This document shows positions 10,809 to 23,300 of a stretch of 64,000 nucleotides of DNA, one piece after another. The position numbers and the translations under genes are program-made. The notes under the pieces were generated by a model, which saw nothing but the letters and a program-made list of their open reading frames with translations, searched no databases and was not told the DNA's origin. This stretch comes from Chromobotia macracanthus. Taxonomy: Eukaryota; Chordata; Actinopteri; Cypriniformes; Botiidae. Location: assembly GCA_036877525.1 (NCBI GenBank), contig JAZGTH010000195.1:1-64000 (forward strand), in the 5' to 3' direction. Every line of letters begins with the position of its first letter. The first letter of the stretch is position 1.

Positions 10809-10880
10809 GAATTGGTGGTACAGTGGTAGAACTCTAGCCTCCCATGCGGGAGGACCAGGGTTCGATTCCCACCCAGGGTC
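10809..10880 (+). tRNA. tRNA-Gly-like, anticodon CCC
   Basis: CCC at 10841-10843 (also a Gly anticodon), stem CTAGC/GCGGG with one mismatch. The upstream motif is CTTTTCAAAGAA rather than CTTTTAAAAGAA. Confidence 0.55.
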
Positions 10881-11489
10881 CCTTGTTTTGATGATTGTTG
10901 ATTTCAGCAGAATATGCCTGGAAGGTAATCAAGTTCCTGATTTTTTGAAATGTTTGTCTTTCCTGACAGATAGCTTCAGGTATTTATCTCTTTTGCCTGT
11001 TCTCCCTATAGATGGTTGGTATCCTTACTCCTTTTAGCTTGGACTCTACCATTGTTTTCCATGAGGCTAGAATCCTGACTCCTTTTTACCCTGGACTATA
11101 CCATTGTTTGCCATGTGGTTGGAATCCTGACTCCTTTTTTAAGCCTGGACTCTACCATTGTTTGCCATGAGGCTGGAATCCTGACTCCTTTATAGCCTGG
11201 ACTCTACCATTGTTTGCCATGAGGCTGGAATCCTGACTCATTTTTACCCTGGACTATACCATTGTTTGCCATGTGGTTGGAATCCTGACTCCCTTTTAGC
11301 TTGGACTCTACCATTGCTTGCCCTGAGGTTAATTGTCTGTGTCTTTTGTGATCAGTGTTTGTCTTTCTGGCATTGTTTTGCTCGTCAGCATGTCTCTTGA
11401 TTTTCGTTTGCCATGTGCTGTTTAATTCTCTGGTTTGAGAAGTTCAGATGGGCTAGGTGATGGCAACGAGAATGCCTTTTTTTTTAAAA

Positions 11490-11561
11490 GAATTGGTGGT
11501 ACAGTGGTAGCACTCTCGCCTGAGATGCATGAGGACCAGGGTTCGATTCCCACCCAAGGCA
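11490..11561 (+). tRNA. tRNA-like, anticodon GAG
   Basis: GAG at 11522-11524; near-identical to the 6208 copy, including the CCCAAGGC end and CAACAA tail. Confidence 0.5.
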
Positions 11562-12278
11562 ACAACAACTTGTTTTGATGATTGTTGATTTCAGCAGAAT
11601 TTGCCTGGAAGGTAATGAAGTTCCTGATTTTTTGAGATGTTTGTCTTTCCTGACAGATAGCTTCAGGTATTTATCTTTTTGCCTGTACTCCCTATAGATG
11701 GTTGGAATCCTGACTCCTTTTAAACCTGGACTCTACCATTGTTGGCAATGATGCTGGAATCATGACTCATTTAAAGCCTGGACTCTACCATTGTTTGCTA
11801 TGAGGCTGGAATCCTGATTCCAATTTAGCCTGGACTCTACCATTGTTTGCCATGAGGCTGGAATCCTGACTGCTTTTAATTCTGGACTCTACCATTGTTT
11901 TCCATGTGGTTGGAATCCTGACTACTTTTTTTTACCCTGGACTATACCATTGTTTGCCATGTGGTTGGAATCCTGACTCCTTTTAACCTGGACTATACCA
12001 TTGTTTGCCATGTGGTTGGAATACTGACTCTTTTTAATTCTGGACTCTCCCATTGTTTTCCATGTGGTTGGAATCCTGACTCTTTTTACCCTGGACTATA
12101 CCATTGTTTGCCCTGAGGTTTTATGTCTGTGTCTTTTGTGATCAGTGTTTGTCTTTCTGGCATTGTTTTGCTCGTCAGCATGTCTCTTGATTTTCGTTTG
12201 CCATGTGCTGTTTAATTCTATGGTTTGAGAAGTTCAGATGGGCTAGGTGATGGCAACGAGAATGCCTTGCTTTTAAAA

Positions 12279-12350
12279 GAATTGGTGGTACAGTGGTAGA
12301 ACTCTTGCCTCCCATGCGGGAGGACCAGGGTTCGATTCCCACCCAGGGCC
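12279..12350 (+). tRNA. tRNA-Gly-like, anticodon CCC
   Basis: CCC at 12311-12313, stem CTTGC/GCGGG. 3' end CCCAGGGCCC. First member of a series of alternating 888/789-bp spacings. Confidence 0.55.
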
Positions 12351-13166
12351 CCTTGTTTTGATGATTGTTGATTTCAGCAGAATATGCCTGGAAGGTAATC
12401 AAGTTCCTGATTTTTTGAAATGTTTGTCTTTCCTGACAGATAGCTTCAGGTATTTATCTCTTTTGCCTGTTCTCCCTATAGATGGTTGGAATCCTGACTC
12501 CTTTTAAGCTTGGACTCTACCATTGTTTTCCATGTGGTAGGAATCCTGACTCCTTTTTTACCCTGGACTATACCATTGTTTGCCATGTGGTTGGAATCCT
12601 GACTCCTTTTAAAGCCTGGACTGTACCATTGTTTTCCATGAGGCTGGAATCCTGACTTTTTTTACCCTGGACTATACCATTGTTTGCCATGTGGTTGGAA
12701 TCCTGACTCCTTTTAAGCCTGGACTATACCATTGTTTGCCATGTGGTTGGAATCCTGACTCCCTTTTAGCTTGACTCTACCATTGTTGGCAATGATGCTG
12801 GAATCATGACTCCTTTTAAATCCTGGACTGTACCATTGTTTTCCATGAGGCTGGAATCCTGACTCCCTTTTAGCCTGGACTCTACCATTGTTTGCCATTA
12901 GGCTGGAATCCTGACTCATTTTTACCCTTGGACTGTACCATTGTTTCCCATACGGTTGGAATCCTGACTCCCTTTTAGCTTGGACTCTACCATTGTTTGC
13001 CCTGAGGTTAATTGTCTGTGTCTTTTGTGATCAGTGTTTGTCTTTCTGGCATTGTTTTGCTCGTCAACATGTCTCTTGATTTTCGTTTGCCATGTGCTGT
13101 TTAATTCTATGGTTTGAGAAGTTCAGATGGGCTAGGTGATGGAACGAGAATGCCTTGCTTTTAAAA

Positions 13167-13238
13167 GAATTGGTGGTACAGTGATAGCACTCTTGCCTGA
13201 GATGCATGAGGACCAGGGTTCGATTCCCACCCAAGGCA
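13167..13238 (+). tRNA. tRNA-like, anticodon GAG
   Basis: GAG at 13199-13201. The last A-box base is changed (AGTGATAG). Resembles the first inverted copy at 51075-51146, which shares that change. Confidence 0.45.
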
Positions 13239-13955
13239 ACAACAACTTGTTTTGATGATTGTTGATTTCAGCAGAATTTGCCTGGAAGGTAATGAAGTTC
13301 CTGATTTTTTGAGATGTTTGTCTTTCCTGACAGATAGCTTCAGGTATTTATCTTTTTGCCTGTACTCCCTATAGATGGTTGGAATCCTGACTCCTTTTAA
13401 GCCTGGACTCTACCATTGTTGGCAATGATGCTGGAATCATGACTCATTTAAAGCCTGGACTCTACCATTGTTTGCTATGAGGCTGGAATCCTGATTCCAA
13501 TTTAGCCTGGACTCTACCATTGTTTGCCATGAGGCTGGAATCCTGACTCCTTTTAATTCTGGACTCTAGCATTGTTTTCTATGTGGTTGGAATCCTGACT
13601 ACTTTTTTTACCCTGGACTATACCATTGTTTGCCATGTGGTTGGAATCCTGACTCCCTTTTAACCTGGACTATACCGTTGTTTGCCATGTGGTTGGAATA
13701 CTGACTCTTTTTAATTCTGGACTCTCCCATTGTTTTCCATGTGGTTGGAATGCTGACTCATTTTTACCCTGGACTATACCATTGTTTGCCCTAAGGTTTT
13801 ATGTCTGTGTCTTTTGTGATCAGTGTTTGTCTTTCTGGCATTGTTTTGCTCGTCAGCATGTCTCTTGATTTTCGTTTGCCATGTGCTGTTTAATTCTATG
13901 GTTTGAGAAGTTCAGATGGGCTAGGTGATGGAACGAGAATGCCTTGCTTTTCAAA

Positions 13956-14027
13956 GAATTGGTGGTACAGTGGTAGAACTCTAGCCTCCCATGTGGGAGG
14001 ACCAGGGTTCGATTCCCACCCAGGGCC
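13956..14027 (+). tRNA. tRNA-Gly-like, anticodon CCC
   Basis: CCC at 13988-13990. The anticodon arm has become the inverted repeat CCTCCCA-TG-TGGGAGG, which would compete with the normal stem. Confidence 0.5.
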
Positions 14028-14841
14028 CCTTGTTTTGATGATTGTTGATTTCAGCAGAATATGCCTGGAAGGTAATCAAGTTCCTGATTTTTTGAAATGT
14101 TTGTCTTTCCTGACAGATAGCTTCAGGTATTTATCTCTTTTGCCTGTACTCCCTATAGATGGTTGGAATCCTGACTCCCTTTTAGCTTGGACTCTACCAT
14201 TGTTTTCCATGTGGTAAGAATCCTGACTCCTTTTTACCCTGGACTATACCATTGTTTGCCATGTGGTTGGAATCCTGACTCCTTTAAAGCCTGGACTGTA
14301 CCATTGTTTTCCATGAGGCTGGAATCCTGACTCATTTTTACCCTGGACTATACCATTGTTTGCCATGTGGTTGGAATCCTGACTCCTTTTAAGCCTGGAC
14401 TATACCATTGTTTGCCATGTGGTTGGAATCCTGACTCCCTTTTAGCTTGGACTCTACCATTGTTGGCAATGATGCTGGAATCATGACTCCTTTAAATCCT
14501 GGACTGTACCATTGTTTTCCATGAGGCTGGAATCCTGACTCCCTTTTAGCCTGGACTCTACCATTGTTTGCCATTAGGCTGGAATCCTGACTCATTTTTA
14601 CCTTGGACTGTACCATTGTTTCCCATACAGTTGGAATCCTGACTCCCTTTTAGCTTGGACTCTACCATTGTTTGCCCTGAGGTTAATTGTCTGTGTCTTT
14701 TGTGATCAGTGTTTGTCTTTCTGGCATTGTTTTGCTCGTCAACATGTCTCTTGATTTTCGTTTGCCATGTGCTGTTTAATTCTATGGTTTGAGAAGTTCA
14801 GATGGGCTAGGTGATGGAACGAGAATGCCTTGCTTTTCAAA

Positions 14842-14913
14842 GAATTGGTGGTACAGTGGTAGAACTCTAGCCTCCCATGTGGGAGGACCAGGGTTCGATT
14901 CCCACCCAAGGCA
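14842..14913 (+). tRNA. tRNA-Gly-like, anticodon CCC
   Basis: CCC at 14874-14876 with the CCTCCCA/TGGGAGG arm, but the 3' half is the CCCAAGGC type seen with GAG copies. It looks like a recombinant of the two types. Confidence 0.5.
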
Positions 14914-15631
14914 AAACAACTTGTTTTGATGATTGTTGATTTCAGCAGAATTTGCCTGGAAGGTAATGAAGTTCCTGATTTTTTGAGATGTTTGTCTTTC
15001 CTGACAGATAGCTTCAGGTATTTATCTCTTTTGCCTGTACTCCCTATAGATGGTTGGAATCCTGACTCCTTTTAAGCCTGGACTCTACCATTGTTGGCAA
15101 TGATGCTGGAATCATGACTCATTTAAAGCCTGGACTCTACCATTGTTTGCTATGAGGCTGGAATCCTGATTCCAATTTAGCCTGGACTCTACCATTGTTT
15201 GCCATGAGGCTGGAATCCTGACTGCTTTTAATTCTGGACTCTACCATTGTTTTCTATGTGGTTGGAATCCTGACTACTTTTTTTACCCTGGACTATACCA
15301 TTGTTTGCCATGTGGTTGGAATCCTGACTCCCTTTTAACCTGGACTATACCGTTGTTTGCCATGTGGTTGGAATACTGACTCTTTTTAATTCTGGACTCT
15401 CCCATTGTTTTCCATGTGGTTGGAATGCTGACTCATTTTTACCCTGGACTATACCATTGTTTGCCCTGAGGTTTTATGTCTGTGTCTTTTGTGATCAGTG
15501 TTTGTCTTTCTGGCATTGTTTTGCTCGTCAGCATGTCTCTTGATTTTCGTTTGCCATGTGCTGTTTAATTCTTTGGTTTGAGAAGTTCAGATGCGCTAGG
15601 TGATGGCAACGAGAATGCCTTACTTTTAAAG

Positions 15632-15703
15632 GAATTGGTGGTACAGTGGTAGCACTTTTGCCTGTCATGCGGGAGGACCAGGGTTCGATTCCCACCCAGG
15701 GCC
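15632..15703 (+). tRNA. tRNA-like, anticodon GTC
   Basis: One base change, GCC to GTC (Asp-type), at 15664-15666; stem TTTGC/GCGGG. Boxes intact. Confidence 0.5.
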
Positions 15704-16207
15704 CCTTGTTTTGATGACCGTTGATTTCAGCAGAATATGCCTGGAAGGAAATCAAGTTCCTGATTATTTTAAATGTTTGTCTTTCCTGACAGATAGCTTC
15801 AGGTATTTATCTCTTTTGCCTGTACTCCCTATAGATGGTTGGAATCCTTACTCCTTTTAAATCTGGACTCTACCATTGTTTTCCATGTGGTTGGAATCCT
15901 GACTACTTTATTTACCCTGGACTATACCATTGTTTGCCATGTGGTTGGAATCCTGACTCCTTTAAAGCCTGGACTGTACCATTGTTTTCCATGTGGTTGG
16001 AATCCTGACTCCCTTTTAGCTTGGACTCTACCATTGTTTGCCCTGAGGTTTTATGTCTGTGTCTTTTGTGATCAGTGTTTGTCTTTCTGGCATTGTTTTG
16101 CTTGGCAGCATGTCTCTTGATTTTCGTTTGCCATGTGCTGTTAAATTCTCTGGTATGAGAAGTTCAGATGGGCTAGGTGATGGCAACGAGAATGCCTTTT
16201 TTTAAAA

Positions 16208-16279
16208 GAAATGGTGGTACAGTGGTAGAACTCTCGCCTGCCATGCGGGAGGACCAGGGTTCGATTCCCACCCAGGTCC
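16208..16279 (+). tRNA. tRNA-Gly(GCC)-like
   Basis: GCC at 16240-16242 with the best-paired anticodon stem in this array (CTCGC/GCGGG). Acceptor 5' side GAAATGG, 3' side CCCAGGTCC. Confidence 0.6.
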
Positions 16280-17094
16280 TCTTGTTTTGATGACTGTTGA
16301 TTTCAGCAGAATATGCCTGGAAGGTAATCAAGTTCCTGATTTTTTGAAATGTTTGTCTATCCTGACAGATAGCTTTAGGTATTTATCTCTTTTGCCTGTA
16401 CTCCCTATAGATTGTTGGAATCCTTACTCCTTTTAATTCTGGACTCTACCATTGTTTTCCATGTGGTAGGAATCCTGACTCCTTTTTACCCTGGACTATA
16501 CCATTGTTTGCCATGTGGTTGGAATCCTGACTCCTTTAAAGCCTGGACTGTACCATTGTTTTCCATGAGGCTGGAATCCTGACTCTTTTTTACCCTGGAC
16601 TATACCATTGTTTGCCATGTGGTTGGAATCCTGACTCCTTTTAAGCCTGGACTATACCATTGTTTGCCATGTGGTTGGAATCCTGACTCCCTTTTAGCTT
16701 GGACTCTACCATTGTTTGCCATGATGTTGGAATCATGACTCCTTTTAAATCCTGGACTGTACCATTGTTTTCCATGAGGCTGGAATCCTGACTCTTTTAG
16801 CCTGGACTCTACCATTGTTTGCCATTAGGCTGGAATCCTGACTCATTTTTACCTTGGACTGTACCATTGTTTCCCATACAGTTGGAATCCTGACTCCCTT
16901 TTAGCTTGGACTCTACCATTGTTTGCCCTGAGGTTAATTGTCTGTGTCTTTTGTGATCAGTGTTTGTCTTTCTGGCATTGTTTTGCTCGTCAGCATGTCT
17001 CTTGATTTTCGTTTGCCATGTGCTGTTTAATTCTATGGTTTGAGAAGTTCAGATGGGCTAGGTGATGGCAACGAGAATGCCTTGCTTTTCAAAA

Positions 17095-17166
17095 GAATTG
17101 GTGGTACAGTGGTAGAACTCTAGCCTCCCATGTGGGAGGACCAGGGTTCGATTCCCACCCAAGGCA
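17095..17166 (+). tRNA. tRNA-Gly-like, anticodon CCC
   Basis: CCC at 17127-17129, with the CCTCCCA/TGGGAGG anticodon arm and CCCAAGGC end, as in the 14842 copy. Confidence 0.5.
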
Positions 17167-17880
17167 AAACAACTTGTTTTGATGATTGTTGATTTCAGCA
17201 GAATTTGCCTGGAAGGTAATGAAGTTCCTGATTTTTTGAGATGTTTGTCTTTCCTGACAGATAGCTTCAGGTATTTATCTCTTTTGCCTGTACTCCCTAT
17301 AGATGGTTGGAATCCTGACTCCTTTTAAGCCTGGACTCTACCATTGTTGGCCATGATGCTGGAATCCTGACTCATTTAAAGCCTGGACTCTACCATTGTT
17401 TGCCATGAGGTTGGAATCCTGATTCCATTTTAGCCTGGACTCTACCATTGTTTGCCATGAGGTTGGAATCCTGACTCCTTTTAATTCTGGACTCTAGCAT
17501 TGTTTTCATGTGGTTGGAATCCTGACTACTTTTTTACCCTGGACTATACCATTGTTTGCCATGTGGTTGGAATCCTGACTCCCTTTTAACCTGGACTATA
17601 CCGTTGTTTGCCATTGGTTGGAATCCTGACTCTTTTTAACCCTGGACTCTCCCTTGTTTTCCATGTGGTTGGAATCCTGACTCCTTTTTACCTTGGACTC
17701 TACCATTGTTTGCCCTGAGGTTTTATGTCTGTGTCTTTTGTGATCAGTGTTTGTCTTTCTGGCATTGTTTTGCTCGTCAGCATGTCTCTTGATTTTCGTT
17801 TGCCATGTGCTGTTTAATTCTTTGGTTTGAGAAGTTCAGATGGGCTAGGTGATGGCAATGAGAATGCCTTGCTTTTAAAA

Positions 17881-17953
17881 GAATTGGTGGTACAGTGGTA
17901 GAACTTCTTGCCTGCCATGCGGGAGGACCAGGGTTCGATTCCCACCCAGGGCC
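17881..17953 (+). tRNA. tRNA-Gly(GCC)-like, one extra base
   Basis: GCC at 17914-17916; one T is inserted between D and anticodon arms (GAACTTCTTGCC). Confidence 0.5.
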
Positions 17954-18504
17954 CCTTGTTTTGATGATCGTTGATTTCAGCAGAATATGCCTGGAAGGTA
18001 ATCAAGTTCCTGATTATTTTAAATGTTTGTCTTTCCTGACAGATAGCTTCAGGTATTTATCTCTTTTGCCTGTACTCCCTATAGATGGTTGGAATCCTTA
18101 CTCCTTTTAAATCTGGACTCTACCATTGTTTTCCATGTGGTTGGAATCCTGACTACTTTTATTTACCCTGGACTATACCATTGTTTGCCATGTGGTTGGA
18201 ATCCTGACTCCTTTAAAGCCTGGACTGTACCATTGTTTTCCATGAGGCTGAATCCTGACTCATTTTATTGACTATACCATTGTTTCCATGTGGTTGGAAT
18301 CCTGACTCCCTTTTAGCTTGGACTCTACCATTGTTTGCCCTGAGGTTTTATGTCTGTGTCTTTTGTGATCAGTGCTTGTCTTTCTGGCATTGTTTTGCTT
18401 GGCAGCATGTCTCTTGATTTTCGTTTGCCATGTGCTGTTAAATTCTCTGGTTTGAGAAGTTCAGATGGGCTAGGTGATGGCAACGAGAATCCTTACTTTT
18501 AAAA

Positions 18505-18576
18505 GAATTGGTGGTACAGTGGTAGCACTTTCGCCTGTCATGCGGGAGGACCAGGGTTCGATTCCCACCCAGGGCA
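18505..18576 (+). tRNA. tRNA-like, anticodon GTC
   Basis: GTC at 18537-18539, stem TTCGC/GCGGG. 3' end GGGCA gives a G1-C72 pair. Confidence 0.5.
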
Positions 18577-19080
18577 ACTTGTTTTGATGATTGTTGATTT
18601 CAGCAGAATATGCCTGGAAGGTAATGAAGTTCCTGATTTTTTGAGATGTTTATCTTTCCTGACAGATATCTTCAGGTATTTGTCTCTTTTGCCTGTTCTC
18701 CCTATAGATGGTTGGTATCCTGACTCCTTTTTAAGTCTGGACTCTACCAATGTTTGCCATGATGCTGGAATACTGACTCCTTTTTAGCCTGGACTCTACC
18801 ATTGTTTGCCATGAGGCTGGAATACTGACTCCTTTTTACCCTGGACTATACCATTGTTTGCCATGTGGTTGGAATCCTGACTCACGTTTAGCTTGGACTC
18901 TACCATTGTTTGCCCTGAGGTTTTATGTCTGTGTCTTTTGTGATCAGTGCTTGTCTTTCTGGCATTGTTTTGCTCGTCAGCATGTCTCTTGATTTTCGTT
19001 TGCCATGTGCTGTTTCATTCTCTGGTATGAGACGTTTAGATGGGCTAGGTGATGGCAACGAGAATGCCTTACTTTTAAAA

Positions 19081-19152
19081 GAAATGGTGGTACAGTGGTA
19101 GAACTCTTGCCTGCCATGCGGGAGGACCAGGGTTCGATTCCCACCCAGGGTA
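19081..19152 (+). tRNA. tRNA-Gly(GCC)-like
   Basis: GCC at 19113-19115. The 5' flank carries the TATGAGACGTTTAGATGG subfamily marker that is common only in the later arrays. Confidence 0.6.
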
Positions 19153-19659
19153 ACTTGTTTTGATGATTGTTGATTTCAGCAGAATATGCCTGGAAGGTAA
19201 TCAAGTTCCTGATTTTTTGAGATGTTTGTCTTTCCTGACAGATATCTTCAGGTATTTATCTCTTTTGCCTGTTCTCCCTATAGATGGTTGGTATCCTGAC
19301 TCCTTTTAAGCCTGGACTATACCATTGTTTGCCATGAGGCTGGAATACTGACTCATTTTAATTCTGGACTCTACCATTGTTTTCCATGTGGTTGGAATCC
19401 TGACTACTTTTTTTACCCTGGACTATACCATTGTTTTCCATGTGGTTGGAATCCTGACTCCTTTTACCCTGGACTCTACCATTGTTTGCCCTGAGGTTTT
19501 ATGTCTGTGTCTTTTGTGATCAGTGTTTGTCTTTCTGGCATTGTTTTGCTCGTCAGCATGTCTCTTGATTTTCGTTTGCCATGTGCTGTTTAATTCTCTG
19601 GTTTGAGAAGTTCAGATGGGCTAGGTAATGGCAACGAGAATGCTTCTTGAACTTTAACA

Positions 19660-19745
19660 GAATTGTTGGTACAGTGGTAGACACTGACTTGTTTCGCAGC
19701 TATGCTGGGAGGTAACCTGAGGGTTCGCTTTCCACACTTTAGGGT
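19660..19745 (+). pseudogene. tRNA-Gly-like, heavily degraded
   Basis: Starts normally (GAATTGTTGGTACAGTGGTAG), then the anticodon and T arms are scrambled (GGGTTCGCTTTCC) and the flanks diverge to about 19880. It is the most decayed full unit, near the array edge. Confidence 0.6.
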
Positions 19746-20243
19746 AACTTTGTTTGATAGATTGTTGATTTCACAGACTTATGCCTGGAATTAATCAAGT
19801 TCCTGATTTTTAGATGTTTGTCTTTCCTGACTGATATCTCTGGTATTTTTCTTTTACCTGTTCTCCCTGTGGTTGGTATCCTGACATCTTTTAAGCCTGG
19901 ACTCTACCATTGTTTATCATGAGGCTGGAATCCTGGCTCTTTTTTAACCCTGGACTCTACCATTGTTTTCCATGTGGTTGGAATCCTGACTACTTTTTTT
20001 ACCCTGGACTATACCATTGTTTGCCATGTGGTTGGAATCCTGACTCCCTTTTAGCTTGGACTCTACCATTGTTTGCCCTGAGGTTTTATGTCTGTGTCTT
20101 TTGTGATCAGTGTTTGTCTTTCTGGAATTGTTTTGCTTGGCAGCATGTCTCTTGATTTTCGTTTGCCATGTGCTGTTAAATTCTCTGGTATGAGAAGTTC
20201 AGATGGGCTAGGTGATGGCAACGAGAATGCCTTACTTTTAAAA

Positions 20244-20323
20244 GAAATGGTGGTACAGTGGTAGAACTCTTGCCTGCCATGCGGGAGGACCAGCGTGACC
20301 AGGGTTCGATTCCCACCCAGGGT
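20244..20323 (+). tRNA. tRNA-Gly(GCC)-like with insertion, last of array 1
   Basis: GCC at 20276-20278. Bases GCGTGACCAG are inserted before the B box, duplicating part of GACCAG. About 240 bp later the array meets the AT-rich satellite. Confidence 0.45.
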
Positions 20324-23300
20324 AACTTGTTTTGATGATTGTTGATTTCAGCAGAATATGCCTGGAAGGTAATCAAGAACCTGATTTTTTGAGATGTGTG
20401 TCTTTCCTGACAGATATCTTCAGATATTTATCTCTTTTGCCTGAACTCCCTATAGATTGTTGGTATCCTGACTCCTTTTAAGCCTGGACTCTACCATTGT
20501 TTGCCCTGAGGCTATATGTCTGTGTCTTTTGTGATCAGTGTTTGTCTTACAGGCATTGTTTCTGCATCAACTTACCAAAATTAGTGGTAGTTAATATAAC
20601 TGTTTAATGAATCAATAGTTTATAAATATTCTTTCTCATGTAACCTAAGCTTGTAGTGGTCAAACTAACTGTTTAATGTATCAATAGTTAAAAAATATTC
20701 AACATAATCAAACCTAAGCAAATGATATTTAAACTAACTGTTTATTGAATCAACAGTTTATAAAGATTCTGCATCATCTTTCCAATACTAGTGGTAGTTA
20801 ACACAACTGTTTAATGAATCAATAATTAATACAGATTATGCATCATTTTACCAAGGTTAGTCGTAGTTAATGTAACTGTTTAATGAATCAAAATTTATTA
20901 AGATTTTGCATCATCTTACCAATACTAGAGGTAGTTAACATAACTGTTTAATGAATCAATAGTTTATAAAGATTCTGCATCATATAACCAAAGCTAGTGG
21001 TAGTTAAACTAACTGTTTAATTATTAAATGGTTTATAAATGTTATTCATCATCTTTCTAAAGCTAGTGGTAGTTAAACTAACTGTTTAATGAATCAATAG
21101 TTTATAAAGATTCTGCATAAAGTAAATAAAGCTAGTGGAGATAAATTAACTGTTTAATGAACCAATAGTTTATAAACATTCTGCATCATCTTACCAAAAC
21201 TAGTGGTGGTTAAACTGTCTATTTAATGAATCAATAGTTTTTTAAAGATTCTGCATCATTTTACCAAAGTTAGTGGTGCTTAAAGTAACTGTTTAATGAA
21301 TCAATAGTTTATAAAGATTCTGCATCATCTTAGCAAAATTAAATGGAGCTAAACTGACTGTTTAATGTATAAATACTTTATAAAGATTCTGCAACATTTT
21401 ACCAAAGTTAGTGGTGGTTAAACTACCTGTTTAATAAATTAATAGTCTATAAACACTCTGCATCATCTTACCAAAGCTTTATTGAATCAATGGTTTATAA
21501 AGATTCTGCATCATTTTACCAAAGTTATTAGTAGTTAATGTAAATGTTTAACGAATCAATAGTTCATAAAGATTCTGCATCATCTAACCAAAGCTAGTGG
21601 TGGATAAAAAAACGGTTTAATGAATCAATATTTTATTAAGGTTCTGCATCATATAAAGAAAGCTAGTGGTAGTTAATGTAACTGATACTAGTGGTGGTTA
21701 AACTAACTCTTTAATTAATCAATAGTTTATAAAGATTCTGCATCATCTTACCAAAGCTAGTGGAGTTAAATTAACTGTTTAATAAATCAATTGTTTATAA
21801 AGATTCTGCATAATGTAACCAAAGCTAGTGGTAGTTAACATAATTGTTTAATGATTCAATAGTTTATAAAGATTCGGCATCATTGTACCAAAAATAGTAA
21901 TAGTTAACATTACTGTTTAATGTATAAATAGTTTATAAAGATTCTGCATCATTTTACCAAAGTTAGTGGTGGTTAAACTAACTGTTTAAAAAACTAATAG
22001 TCTATAAACACTCTGCATCATCTTACCAAAGCTAGTGGTAGTTAACATAACTGTTTAATGAATCAATAGTTTATAAAGATTCTGCATCATCTTACCAAAG
22101 CTAGTGGTGGTTAATGTAACTGTTTAATGAATCAATATTTTTTTAAGATTATGCATTATATAACTAAAGCTAGTGGTAGTTAAACTAACTGTTTAATAAG
22201 TCAATAGTTTATAAAGATTCTGCATCATATCAACAAAGCTTGTGGTAGTTAAACTAACTGTTTAATGAATCAATAGTTTATAAAGATTCTGCATCATCTA
22301 ACCAAAGGTAGTGGTGGTTAAAGTAACTGTTTAATGAATCAATAGTTTGTAAAGATTTTGCATCATTTTACCAAAGCTTGTGGTACTTAAACTAACGGTT
22401 TATTGAACCAATAGTTTATAAATTTTCTACATCATCTTACCAAAACTAGTGTTGGTTAAAGTAACTGTTTAATGAATCAATAGTTTATAAAGATTCTGCA
22501 TCATTTTAACAAAGCTAATGAAGTTAAATAAACTGTTTATTGAATCAATTGTTTATAAATATTCTGCAAAATTTTTATCAAAGTAATTGGTGGTTAAACT
22601 AACCGTTTAATGAATCAATACTTTATAAAGATTATGCATCATCTTACCAAAATTTAATGGAGCTAAACTGACTATTTAATGGATAAATAGTTTATAAAGA
22701 TTCTGCATCATCCTACCAATACTAGTGGTGGTTAAACTAACTCTTTAATTATTCAATAGTTTATAAAGATTCTGCATCATCTTACCAAACCTAGTGGTGG
22801 TTAAACTAACTCTTTAATTAATCAATAGTTTATAAAGATTCTGCATCATCTTACCAAAGCTAGTGGAGTTAAATTAACTGTTTAATAAATCAATTGTTTA
22901 TAAAGATTCGGCATCATTGTACCAAAAATAGTAATAGTTAACATTACTGTTTAATGTATAAATAGTTTATAAAGATTCTGCATCATTTTACCAAAGTTAG
23001 TGGAGGTTAAACTAACTGTTTAAAAAACTAATAGTCTATAAACACTCTGCATCATCTTACCAAAGCTAGTGGTAGTTAACATAACTGTTTAATGAATCAA
23101 TAGTTTATAAAGATTCTGCATCACCTTCTCAAAGCTAGTTGTATTTAAACAATTTATTTTAGTGGTGGTTAAACTAACTTTTTAATAATTCAATAGTTTA
23201 TTAAGATTCTGCATCATCTTACCAAAGTAACTGTTTAATGAATCAATAGTTTATAATGATTCAGCGTCATATATCCAAAGCTAGTGGTAATTAAACTAAA

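Larger units (their letters stand above)
4736..20560 (+). repeat. Tandem array 1 of tRNA-Gly-derived satellite units
   Basis: Twenty-three tRNA-derived loci lie in head-to-tail units. One unit reads: a 5' flank of about 195 bp (from TGAGGTTTTATGTCTGTG through GATGGGCTAGGTGATGGCAA to CTTTTAAAAGAA), a tRNA-like element of about 72 bp, CTTGTTTTGATGATTG, a 3' flank of about 150 bp ending CTCCCTATAGATGG, then n copies of a 52-bp minisatellite (TGGAATCCTGACTCC...CTGGACTCTACCATTGTTT). Spacing between successive elements is close to 368 + 52n bp with n from 3 to 10. In the tRNA-like part the ancestral tRNA-Gly(GCC) is recognisable: A box TGGTACAGTGG, anticodon arm CTCGC-CTGCCAT-GCGGG, B box GGTTCGATTCC. 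The acceptor pairs at 5 of 7 positions (mismatches 2-71 and 3-70), the D stem has one mismatch (A12), and the T stem usually pairs at 3 of 5. Confidence 0.9.
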
